DNA of 64,000 nucleotides from Sisyra terminalis (Eukaryota > Arthropoda > Insecta > Neuroptera > Sisyridae). The position numbers were made by a program, and so were the translations under genes. The stretch spans positions 38,812,001 through 38,876,000 of the forward strand of contig OY292278.1 in the NCBI GenBank assembly GCA_958496175.1, written 5' to 3'. Shown here one piece after another: positions 12,001 to 21,000 of this stretch. The notes beneath the pieces are model-generated. The model did not search any database and was not told where the DNA came from. It saw nothing but the letters and a program-made list of their open reading frames with translations. How positions within the stretch are numbered: position 1 is the first letter of the stretch; each line of letters starts with the position of its first letter.

Positions 12001-14198
12001 TAACAATAACAATAATTATTAACAATTAAATTAATATACATTGTATTTTACTTATTTTGATTTGCACCTATAAAAACCTTAAATCTGTTAAAACTCATAT
12101 GCATACAAAAAATCCTTAAATTTTCACTTTTTCATGAGTTTAAAAACATACATGGATATTTCTAAACATATTTTTATTTTTGTCCATTTGTAGTCCTCGA
12201 AATTCTATTATTCTTTTGGCCAATTCGATCCTTAGATCGCTATTCAGGGACTGAAAGCTTACTGGGAATGTTCCTGTTTTCTTCAGTACTTCCTTAAACA
12301 TATTTGTTTTATGCGCCAAACGACAAAAAATAACCGTTATTTATTTCTTCTATTATTTATTATTAACGATAATTTGCATACTAAAGTCCAATGTTTACCC
12401 AAATTTACACTATGCACATAACTAATATTTATTAACACTAAATAATGATAACTATTTGACCCTGTTTTTACGATGGTGTTAGATATCGAACCCAAAAATA
12501 GTCTCGTATTTGCCCTGAATTGATTCAATAACTTAAATGCATTTTTCGAATTTAGACAGAAAATATTAATTTTCTCACGTAAAGTTTGAAAAAGTTCAAA
12601 AAGAATAAACTGCCTGGAAGATTTCTCTATAATTGTAGGGCTCTGGTGTATTATATTTTCCTCATTTTTGAAATTTTACCCTTAGATATAAAGGTGATCT
12701 ATTCGAATTTGGTTAAGGCTAGTTTTTATTATACAGAACAGTTTCAATAGGAAATTATAGTTTTCATCAGTAGCACCTTTGTCAACTTTGTTTATGATAA
12801 AATCAATAATTAACTGGTTACCAATGTTTTCTTATATTCGTTTTTGTTTAGGTTTTTCTCAAGTATTGCGAAGTAAAGAAGTGAGTTATGATATTACACG
12901 CAAAAACAATAGTCGAAAAGGGATAATTTCAGACATTTGAAGTATCTATTTTCAACACACGTGTTGAAAGTATCAATAGCACATTCCTACCATATAATCA
13001 CATGACAAATTGACCGCAGTTATATGGTAACATAACGCTTAAAAATCAAACTTTTGTAGTGGTATAAAAATATTTTTTTTGCTAGCAACGAAAATGTTTC
13101 AGTGGTTAGTATCCCAAAAGGTAAGCAAATGGTTACGAACCATCAGGTTGCTTCAACCCAGGAGTCATGGAGCGCAGGAAATCGTCGGGAGTCATAAAGA
13201 TTTCATGATGATCAGGATGCGACCCCTGAATTTGAAGCGTAGCGAAATAGCGGAAAACCTTGTCAGGCGTAGAGTAGTGGCGAATGCGATTTTCATATTC
13301 AATTATCTAAAAAAATTAGTACAAGCGAAATTGTTAGTGATAGCCAACCATAATTTCGAGCATGTAGTGATTAGATCAGTCAAGGGTTATTCTTTGAAAT
13401 GAAAAATTTAAATAATCGCACCATCCGGTTGTTTATATCCAGGTGTGATGGCTGTGAGAAAATCATTCGGGGTCATATACACTTCCGTATTTTCCCCTTG
13501 GAGTACTTTAACGGTTGCGAAATACCGAAATATTTTATCAGGCGTTGAATACGTACGCATTCGATTTTCATACTCAATTATCTAATTCACAATTAAAAAC
13601 TTGACTCTATTAAATTTGATCGGTGCTATTATCGCAATGATTTACTAACTTTTCGATCTCGAAAGCCAATCTTTTCCTTTTTCGGCTTCTTTCGTTTACC
13701 GTCCTCAACCACAGCGGCTCCATCCTCTTCAACCTTTCCATTTACGTCTTCCACTTTTGCGGCAGCCTTGATTGATGGAATAATCGACATGGAATTGTTT
13801 TCTTCAGATTTTTCAACGTCGCCGTCTTCATCGCTCAGGAAGTATTTTTCAATTGTACTAGAAAAGAAGAAAAGAAAGTATTACTTAAGACATTTGTGAA
13901 AATACAAAAGTAAAAATAAATACCCTTTCAAGTCCAGAGTAATGGCTAAAAAGGAAACTAGAATGAAGGAGTAAAAGGCAACCGTAACGCCTGCAACGGG
14001 TTCATCTTGGTGTCCAAAATTTCTGAACCATCTCTTTTGGTCGAAAATATTATCATATTTGTGCAAAGGACTAGTATTTATGGCTGTTAACTGATAAATT
14101 GGCTTGAAATTTAAATGTTCATATCGTTTCGGTTTTGTAACCACAAAAATTGGGTTAACCAATTTCGTATTGACTTGCCGAATTAAAAACCGATTCAT
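3061..14198 (-). CDS. MICU1: MICU1, mitochondrial calcium uptake protein 1 (multi-exon)
   Basis: EF-hand regulator of the mitochondrial calcium uniporter, expected in the intermembrane space, where MICU1 gates MCU through EMRE. Coding exons in transcript order are 14198-13924, 13857-13650, then either 13581-13422 or 13306-13141, then 9240-9203, 5761-5650, 5579-5419, 3803-3562, 3506-3289 and 3215-3061. All junctions are GT-AG and phases agree, giving 524 aa (exon A) or 522 aa (exon B). Visible parts are a basic N-terminus with few acidic residues (presequence-like), a hydrophobic segment near residues 70-88, a polybasic stretch KRKKPKKEK, a canonical EF loop [12 protein letters not shown] at about 280-291, and a second loop [12 protein letters not shown] at 471-482. 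The C-terminal helix keeps the cysteine (FKCAKET) that in human MICU1 forms the disulfide with MICU2. Introns hold SINE, MITE and ribozyme-bearing repeats. Family assignment is very secure. Confidence 0.97.
4547..4836. repeat. foldback MITE, copy 1
   Basis: Nearly complete palindrome of about 290 bp inside a MICU1 intron. The outer arms are TATTATGGTCT and its reverse complement AGACCATAATA. The inner arms also pair: CAGATACGTATTTTGATT near the left-centre and AATCGAAAAACGTATCTGG near the right-centre, plus TGGTCATCA/TGATGACCA around the centre. A diverged second copy is at 22179-22445. Confidence 0.75.
5325..5362 (-). repeat. SINE head fragment
   Basis: Short minus-strand fragment matching only the tRNA-derived A-box end of the SINE family (TTGGTGGACGAGTGGTCAAG then GTGGCCATCCCGAAAC). 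The body is missing. It sits just upstream (in plus coordinates) of MICU1 exon 5419-5579. Confidence 0.65.
6565..6730 (+). repeat. tRNA-derived SINE, copy 2
   Basis: Plus-strand copy with AGCCTACTGGTGGCCGAGTG (A box intact), the B-box region GTTGGGTTTGATCC, and the body up to AAGCGACGATAG followed by an A-rich tail. It lies antisense in a MICU1 intron. Confidence 0.88.
7274..7563. mobile_element. hAT-like MITE with perfect 8-bp target duplication
   Basis: Element 7282-7555 (274 bp) has terminal inverted repeats AAGGTGACCATA at the left and TATGGTCACCTT at the right. It is flanked on both sides by ATTAGTAC (7274-7281 and 7556-7563), an exact 8-bp target-site duplication. Subterminal repeats around TTCGGGAC and TCCGGAAC are also inverted. 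There is no coding capacity, so it is non-autonomous. An 8-bp duplication is the mark of the hAT superfamily. Confidence 0.85.
8510..8558 (-). ncRNA. hammerhead ribozyme (Penelope-type)
   Basis: Read on the minus strand: stem I 5' strand TTATTAC (8558-8552), core CTGATGA (8551-8545), a stem-loop with arms GACAGT and ACTGTC around a CAAAA loop (stem II), then GAAA (8526-8523). Next comes the very short palindromic ACGCGT forming stem III, C17 at 8517, and the stem I 3' strand GTAATAA (8516-8510). Stem I is a perfect 7 bp and stem II a perfect 6 bp. All invariant core residues I know (C3, U4, G5, A6, G8, A9, G12, A13, A14, A15.1-U16.1, C17) are present. This arrangement with a minimal stem III is that reported for Penelope-like retroelement terminal repeats. 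It lies inside a MICU1 intron next to a (TAA)n tract, without visible retroelement coding sequence. Confidence 0.88.
8555..8585. repeat. TAA/TTA microsatellite
   Basis: Short run of AAT/ATT triplets that switches to the complementary triplet halfway, immediately beside the hammerhead motif. Penelope-like elements often sit next to simple repeats. Confidence 0.7.
9389..10017. mobile_element. hAT-like MITE, family 2, copy 1
   Basis: 629-bp element with ends TAGTGTCCAACCGAA and TTTCGGTCGGACACTA. Subterminal regions are crowded with repeats of CCGAAAC and GTTTCGG in both orientations. The flanking 8-mers CAAATAGT and CTAATAAT agree at 6 of 8 positions, which fits a decayed 8-bp target duplication. 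An inverted relative is at 49824-50462. No coding capacity was seen. Confidence 0.72.
10872..11007. mobile_element. short MITE with GGTGGCCAACCCA ends
   Basis: 136-bp element with terminal inverted repeats TCAGAGGTGGCCAACCCA and TGGGTTGGCCACCCCTGA. The end sequence resembles hAT (Charlie-type) termini. Flanking 8-mers do not match, so the target duplication is lost or the boundary differs by a base or two. Confidence 0.65.
11436..11745. repeat. foldback element in MICU1 intron
   Basis: Two inverted arms of about 45 bp around 11478-11522 and 11655-11703 share GCTTGAAGGCCAAAAT and TATGAGATA.CATAG in opposite orientation. Weaker pairing of AAATTGA/TTCAATT-like sequence extends outwards. Between them is AT-rich DNA. 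It is probably a MITE; I see no clear target duplication. Confidence 0.55.
13141..13306 (-). CDS. MICU1: MICU1 alternative exon A (mutually exclusive)
   Basis: 166-nt tandem duplicate of exon B, same entry phase 0 and exit phase 1. It encodes [18 protein letters not shown], then [19 protein letters not shown], then [19 protein letters not shown]. It differs from B mainly in the variable loop before the MTP motif, where it is two residues longer. Donor is weak (GATG|gttcgt), and exon A lies 115 nt beyond exon B. Either exon joins to GACTTGGTCTAGATC (…[14 protein letters not shown]) at 9240. Confidence 0.93.
13422..13581 (-). CDS. MICU1: MICU1 alternative exon B (mutually exclusive)
   Basis: 160-nt exon entered in phase 0 after the GFRDRK exon and left in phase 1. 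It encodes [18 protein letters not shown], then RYFATVKVL, and ends [19 protein letters not shown]. The acceptor is good, but the donor is weak (GATG|gtgcga). It is homologous to the neighbouring 13141-13306 exon. Because each exon is 3n+1 long and both connect the same phases, including both would shift the frame. The intron upstream is only 68 nt. Confidence 0.93.
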
Positions 14199-15241
14199 TA
14201 TTTCGCCAGAGTTGCACTTAACTTTAAACTTATTAAATTACATTTTTCATTGCTCCTAAGAAATGATTTTTTTTTATTTTTGTTAAATATTAAATTTCAT
14301 CACCAAACCACATTGAACCTAAATGTCACTTTTAGCTGTCATCTCTTTTTGTACGCTCTTTAGTATTGGGAAGATAAAGAAAAACTTATGCAGATGTGCG
14401 CGTTTGGAAGTGCGCAACTTCATTAATTTTTAAAGAACCAAATTCAAATTTAAAAAAAAATATATCGCCTTGGCAATATAGATTAATAGAATTTATTTGA
14501 TTTTTTAAAAAAAAAAAAAAAAACTTTAATTTTTAATTAATTTAAAGAATTTCCATGATCCAAAAAAGGAGATAAATTCAATCTGCAAGAAATGTACAAA
14601 CTTTCTACGATAAGTCAAAAGATATACAATAATTTACAGGTTCGCCACATGTGGGTGCTGTTTTTCGCAATACTATTCTTAAGAAAAATGCCCTCCAGTC
14701 ATTCTAAAGGCTCTCAAAATTCCCTCATCAGATCATTTTGGAGTCCACCTAGATCGAAAGCTCACGTATAAGCTCCATATTATACAAAAAGGAAAGTGGC
14801 TTGCAACAATTTTAAGAAACTACACTGTTGGGAAGTTACTCAAGATTTTTCCTCAATGATAAAGTTTTTCTAAACAAAACAATGATTTTTCCAATCTAAA
14901 TGGTTGACATTGAGCTTTGGGATTGTACCAGTAAATTTAGCATAAAAATTATAGAAAGAATTCAATAAATAAAGCTAAGACAATTGGCAGATGCACTATG
15001 GTACATAACTAATGAAGCCCTTCAAATAGACCTGATAGTTTCTACAGTAGCCAGCAAAGTTATGACTCGTGTCACCAAATACTATGATTAATTACATCAT
15101 CATCCAAATCAAATGAAGAAGTTAGCAAAAAATGTTTCAGTGATACATCGATGGGAGTATTCTCTACCATTAGATTTCTGCCATCAAATTGAATAAAAGA
15201 ACTTCAATCCTGATGGTCAATATATGCACATTAATAAAAGA
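14199..15241. other. 5' flank of MICU1 and intergenic DNA
   Basis: The MICU1 start codon (14198-14196, minus) is preceded upstream by AT-rich sequence with poly-A runs around 14510. I see no recognisable gene. Promoter elements could not be picked out with confidence. Confidence 0.4.
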
Positions 15242-15405
15242 AGCCTACTGGTGGCCGAGTAGTCAAGCTGGCCGCTTCAAAACTAGCAGAAGTTGAATTT
15301 GAAACTTGTATTGAACAAATTTTCGATATTTCTTAATTTACAGATTTTTATTGACCCTAGAATCGCTAAAGATCGTAGTACTTATACAGCTACGGTAAAT
15401 AGCCA
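15242..15405 (+). repeat. tRNA-derived SINE, copy 3
   Basis: Plus-strand copy. It keeps AGCCTACTGGTGGCCGAGTA (A box with one change) but has a decayed B box (GTTGAATTTGAAAC). The body is diverged and ends near TACGGTAAATAG. This is the oldest-looking full-length copy in the window. Confidence 0.8.
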
Positions 15406-16462
15406 TAAAAAATATAATCTTATCACAATAAGTATTGAACTATATATAAAAAACACAAGACATTCGATTAGGAATGGATTTTTGGTAAAGAATATAGCTG
15501 TTTGAACTTTTAAACGTTGTAAGAAGATTTAAAGCTGAAAGTTCGCGTTTTAACAGAGCTTTTTTGCATAGAATTAAAAAATTTTAGAATGTCAGCTTCT
15601 CTGTTAAAAAAAGGCATTTTAAAAGTTCAAGAAACCCATTAAAATGTCATTTTAATTTATTAAATGTATTTTAAATGTAATGATTTCAAAATGCCTTTAT
15701 TAAAAGGGTTGTAACAAGTAAACTGGAATTGTTTAGGTTGAATTTCTGAATTTAACAAAGAAAATGTGTAGTACTTTAAGAGTACACTAATCAAATGATT
15801 ACTTGACATAACAGAATATGTTAAATTTATGTTTTTTAATTTCAATTTTACTTTCTTTTCTGAAGCTTTTACCTTTCAAGTGAATTTTTTTAAGTTGGCA
15901 AGTTTCCAAGTATACAACGTTTGTCTTTTGAGTATTAATAATAGTGTTCTGTTTTGTCCGATTACGTTTACAAATACAAAAAATCAATTTTGAATTTCAT
16001 TATACATACTTATTCTGTATTTTACTTTCTTGATATCTACAAAAAGCAATAAAATTCAAGTTTTTTCACTTGGCCAATCGATACGAAAGAAATGTATGTT
16101 CTTATCATCTTAAATTCTTTGAATATTAAAAAAAAATGCACAAATTATACAGAGGCGCCTCATATTTAAACGGCGGCCCTGGTATCAAGCAAATATTTAG
16201 GTCATCTTCCTCTACAAATTTTCATTTTATAAATAGGTTCAGTTTGAAACTTTTGCGTGTTAAATTAATAGATTTAATTGCTTTTTTCACAATCAGCTAC
16301 CGTTTCCAATTAGAAATCAATTAAAATCTTGGTATAATTTTCTCATAATTATCCAAAGTAATATTGCGACGTTGTGCGCCATTTTTCTCGTTCACTTTTC
16401 TTCACTGAAATTTTATTTTTGGCTTTTGTAATATTTGAAAATTTGCCAAACTTACAGCTGTT
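15406..16462. other. intergenic AT-rich DNA
   Basis: No supportable gene. Short open frames in this interval have composition and context like background. A diverged palindrome-like pair of AAAAGTTCA/TGAACTTTT sequences occurs near 15500-15640. Confidence 0.35.
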
Positions 16463-17079
16463 TTAATCGCAAGACAGTAACATTAGCACAGTTTTGTGTT
16501 GGAAAGTCTGAAAAAAAAATGTAAAAAAATGTATTTATTATCTCTTCCTCTTATATCGGTTGTTTTCCTTCTTATTAACTATCATGACAACAAACTCGGA
16601 AACTATATTTAAAATTGAGGCCCGTACTGATCTAAAAGTTGATCAGTCAATCGAGACACCCGCAATATATTCAATCGAAAATTGTTTATTTAATTATTTA
16701 TGCAATTATTATGTTAATTGTTGGTTATTATGTTAATTATGTAAGAGAGGTATAGAGGATTGAATCAGTTGTTGGAGCTGGTCGCGATTTATTTTTAACT
16801 TGAATGTAATTTGTAATGATTTTTCGAAGATTTGTAATCACCCCCGATCAAAATTTTTCAAATTCTAAAAATAGGGGAAAGACTCACGCTTACTTCATGC
16901 CATGAATTGTTCTTGGGAACAAGAGGAAAATGAGGCTTGAGTGAAGCAAAAGTGAAACGCTCCGAATTCTTTTGCCGAAGTATCATTGTTGGTTTTAGTG
17001 ATAGATTTTCGATTTTTCTTGTCTTATTAAAATCATCATGTAAGTTTTGTCCATAATATCCAAACAGACGAAAATCCAT
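16463..17079 (-). CDS. uncharacterised small spliced gene (tentative)
   Basis: An exon at 17079-16894 opens with MDFRLFGYYGQNLHDDF and runs 62 codons to a strong donor (GAA|gtaagcg). It ends KPHFPLVPKNNSWHE. A polypyrimidine-rich acceptor TTTTTTTTCAG at 16508 gives a compatible phase-0 second exon (TFQHKTVLMLLSCD, then stop), for about 76 aa in total. There is also an acceptor-like tract just upstream of the ATG (CTGTTTTAG|TGT), so an earlier exon is possible. I do not recognise the protein. The basic residues and proline-containing short motifs are not diagnostic. It is head-to-head with the plus-strand gene starting at 17177. Confidence 0.35.
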
Positions 17080-17176
17080 ACACTAAAACAGACAAAATAA
17101 GACACAAATTTTACAATTTGAGCTTTTTGCATTTTTTTTTTCTCTTCTATTGCTTGCAGTGTATTCGAAAGCAAAA

Positions 17177-17573
17177 ATGGAACTTCAACGGCCAATGTTT
17201 TGGCGAATGCCCTTTCCGAAACCAGACTTTAAAACCCTGTTACTAGTAAGTATCGGTTGAAATTTGAGCTAATTTCAATCAATTGCAGAAGGTTAAAGTC
17301 AATTTTGTTTACGTGGACTGTTCAGAAATAGAACCAAAGATCGAAACTAGTCAATCGAAATCTTCAATCGTGCCAAAGTCGAAACTTATGAAATGTGGCC
17401 AAGGATTTGGCCACTCGAAAATTTCATCGCAAAAAAAAACCATCTTTATTAGTCTTTACCGTAAACGATACCAATCTCGATTTCTCTACAATTTCCATAA
17501 ACACAGATATTGGTCCAATGAACGGAATAGAAATCAGTGCAGAACCGTTTACATAAATAGCGATCATTGTTGA
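17177..17573 (+). CDS. uncharacterised small two-exon gene (tentative)
   Basis: Exon 17177-17245 begins MELQRPMFWRMPFPKPDF and ends KTLLL with a consensus donor (CTA|gtaagt). Exon 17289-17573 follows a good acceptor (CAATTGCAG) in phase 0. It runs 95 codons, rich in Lys, Ser and aromatic residues, to a TGA, giving about 117 aa. A strong acceptor (CTTGCAG at 17154-17160) precedes the ATG, so there may be an upstream exon. The first exon is also in phase with the Zasp66 exon at 18060 (GACGAAATGGGA…), so it might instead be a 5' coding exon of Zasp66. No known domain was recognised. Confidence 0.35.
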
Positions 17574-17606
17574 ACAGTGATTATTAATTTTGATTAGGAG
17601 AATTAA

Positions 17607-17996
17607 TTATCTGTCCCGCTTTCGCTTGTGTAAGACCCAGGCCAAATAATCCACAAGTGATCGAGGCAGGGCGGCAAAATTCCCACCAATATACTCACAC
17701 AAAATCGTTATATTTTCGGTATCAGAACGTAAACATTGCCAACGAATCGTTAGGTTTGGTGAGTTTCTACGACGGTCGTATATTCGAGTAGGATTCAATT
17801 CGCTATACGTTTCATTCGTAATATTTTTAATGTAGACATTTCTGGCTGTCTTAGTGGTGATCGAATGCTCAAATGCAACAAATCCGTTGCATGGGATGTG
17901 CAAAAGTGAATTGTGATTAAAGCATTGTTTGCGAAACGCATTATGGATTACGAGAGGAAAATCGTGGTTGTCTTCAACCCTTATGATTGAAATTTG
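17607..17996 (-). CDS. uncharacterised 3'-terminal exon
   Basis: About 129 codons stay open from an acceptor-like AATAG at 17997 to a TAA at 17607. The translation contains no methionine, so it must be a terminal exon joined to an upstream exon that I could not locate. It ends LPRSLVDYLAWVLHKRKRDR. Composition looks coding: balanced hydrophobics, conserved-looking patches RNSPNLTIRWQCLRSDTEN and ITILCEYIGGNFAA, and normal cysteine content. I do not recognise the family. It lies convergent with the gene at 17177-17573 (33 bp between stops) and just upstream of the first secure Zasp66 exon on the opposite strand. Confidence 0.45.
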   Translation of the reverse strand, partial: QISIIRVEDNHDFPLVIHNAFRKQCFNHNSLLHIPCNGFVAFEHSITTKTARNVYIKNITNETYSELNPTRIYDRRRNSPNLTIRWQCLRSDTENITILCEYIGGNFAALPRSLVDYLAWVLHKRKRDR

Positions 17997-18065
17997 CTAT
18001 TTTTTCAAGGACTTCTATTTAAAAAGAAGATTCAGTGACTTTTATTAATTGTTTACTAGGACGAA

Positions 18066-21000
18066 ATGGGAAAACTTCATACGCTTAGTGTTACTCTTCG
18101 ACGCACCAGCCGAAATCATCCCTGGGGCATTAGCCTGGTTGGCGGAAGCGATGTTGGAACTCCCCTTATTATAACTCGAGTAAGTATAAATTCAAATAAT
18201 TTGATGGGTTAATTCTTTTTAAATCCTAAAACCTAATTGTTGATTTTAAATTGTTTGCATAACTTTTATACCGTTGAATGAAAATCAAGCATAGTAATTT
18301 TCAAGTACTCAAAAAAAAAAATAGCTTCTGCGCCATCTATACGCGAAAAATCGTTTCTTTCTCCTTAGAAATGAGCTTAATAGAGCTTAATAGTTTTGTT
18401 TTAATATAAAAAGATAATTACAAAAATTCATATTCTAAATCTTAATAGAGTGTACATCGCCGTTTTTATTTTCCAAGAAAATAACAATAAGAAAGTTTAT
18501 TTACTTGAAAAATTGTTTTAATTCTTCTGCTTTCAATAGACGACCAACAGGGGATCATACAAATAATCAACAATAATATTTTTGTAGGAATTTCAACTAT
18601 AATGATGCTCTTTAATCATTTCTAATGAGTTCACCGGTTTAAACTTTAGTCATCTCATTATCTAGTAATTGTATATTAAAAAGTAGGAAATATAAATAAA
18701 TTTTGACATCAGGAGACTGTAATCAACTTAAAAATTATAGTATTTAGTAATTATAGTATTTCTTAGGATAAAAGTTAAAAATAAAGAGTGGTTCTCTCTA
18801 CAGTATAATATGGTACCCTAGATTAGTGCTTCTCAAACGATTTCACATCACAGTCCCCTAAATCAGAAAAAGAAATCCAAAGCTCTTTTCCCCAAAAGTT
18901 GAAGACTTTAGTCAACTGTTATGACCAACAGTATTTTTTTATGTACCATTAATTATTATTATTGGTGGACTTTTATTACAAATGTTCTTTTTATTCAAAA
19001 ATCTAAATAATTGTTAAATATTATTAGAGTATTCATCCATATCGCATTAAGTATTGTGATTGAATTAAAATTCAACTGATCTGTATCAGGTATCGTTCCT
19101 CTGATACCATTTTTTTTTCTTATAAAACTAAAATATTTCGTGACTCCCTGGCAAGAACTACAAGATTCTCCAGGGGGTCGCGCCCCCTGGTTTGAGAAGC
19201 ATTGAACTTGATAATGGTTTGGTTAAAGTTTGAATAACTTTGGAACAGGTGAACCTATTAGTAAATGATAAAAGACCTTTTTTGTAGAACATTTAATTCC
19301 CTGTACAAATGTTTTTTGTAGAATCTTTGCTTGATTCTCCGTTGACTTATGAATTATTGACATAAAAAGGAGCTATAAAATTTCCCTTGTCGTTCTTAAG
19401 GAAAGTTGAAAAATGTGATGTACACTTAGTGATATTACAAAAAGCTTAGCTATTGATAAAGTAATTTTTTTATTATGGTTTTATAATATTATTAAATTTT
19501 TTAAACCAAACTAATGATTCTTTTCAATTTATTTTGATGTCCCACATATTGCCTAACAAACGGGTATTTGTACCAATAGTACTTGGTACAGCCTAGTCTT
19601 CTTTAAGGTATCCTACTTGCATATACATCCTTAGGGATAAAAATATATTAATATGTATTCATACTTATTTGATATTAAATCCATGGAATTCTTTTAAGTT
19701 TTGAAAACTTCTTAAATATATTTAACTGACAAAATGAACATTTGTTAACATGGGGTTTGATATTAGTAACGTATATTTCAAGAAAATTAATTATATTAAG
19801 TATATATAATTTAAATCTGTTAAAAGCTCAAGTTTCTGGTTCCTTATAACGTGTTCATTAGATACACGTATTTAAAGGAGATATTAAGGAAGGTATGAAT
19901 GAATTCTAGTCAGAGGAAGAAATTGATCAAAATGATTGATTTATAATCAAAGTTATTTTGAAATAAATAAAATCATGTATCAAAATTATATAAAATTAAA
20001 AATTTTTGTTTAGAGGGGCATTGCCTCCCATGTTTCCGTTGAAAAATCACCACAACAATACACTTAAAAAATTTTCAATAAAAATCCATTAGCTCAATCA
20101 AATCGAGGCCATGCCAATTTTTCTGGCTATTAACGTTATCGAAAACCGAAACCATTCGGCCGTTACGTTTTAATGCATTTGTATGCAATCAATAATAAAT
20201 AAATAATGCATTAATGTTGGCTCGTTGAAAATTGAACCGTCTAAAAATAACGAATGTTTATTTACTACTGCCAGAAATCGTTTGGGCATTTTCCCCGTTC
20301 GAATTTTCCTCGGGATTCTCACGAATCTTTTGTGTGGCAGGTTAGCGCGGGGTCTCCAGGTGACGGCCAGGTGTTCCGCGGTGATATCATCACGAAAATC
20401 GGCGAATACGACTCCCGGGATATTCGCCACGAGGATGCCGAAAATCTGTTTCGCAATGCGGAAAACTCCATTAAGATCTATATACAGAGGTGGGTTGTCA
20501 CGTGGCGAAAATTTTCTGTTCCATATGTATAAATACTAAGCTTACATTGAACCACTTGTTATTTCAGAGACAGTTCCGTGCCGAGGCAAGCTGCTGTGGC
20601 GGCGGGAAGTGCGGCGTCTTCCCGATGTAGTTCTGCTCTGCCGCCTCTTTCGCCACTAGCGCTCAGCCCCAATCCAGCACTTCTTGGCGCTGGTCTGGCA
20701 TCTCCAAATGTGCCACATCGATCACCCAGCCCAGCACACTCGTATAAAGAAACTCTTCAACAACCATTGGGTAGATAGGCACTGTAGTTTATATTTTTAG
20801 AAAATAAGCACAAAAAGTAATTATTAGTTACTTTTTGTTTACTCTCCCAAATTTATAACAGGAATTGAATTGTCTCTTCAATTGAAGCCTATCGACAACT
20901 GGTTTCGATTGATGTTATTTTTATCAGTTCAATAAACTTACATGAAAAACTCAACCACTTAATCTCCGTGTTGCATGATTAATAAAATATGAACGAATAC

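Noticed and set aside
13079..13402. 107-codon plus-strand open frame
   Set aside because: It is the complement of MICU1 alternative exon A, whose minus-strand translation is clearly the conserved one.
20170..20539. Open frames on both strands and in other frames over 20170-20539
   Set aside because: They are shadows of the Zasp66 PDZ exon 20341-20489; only the frame with RGDIITKIGEYDSRD is conserved.
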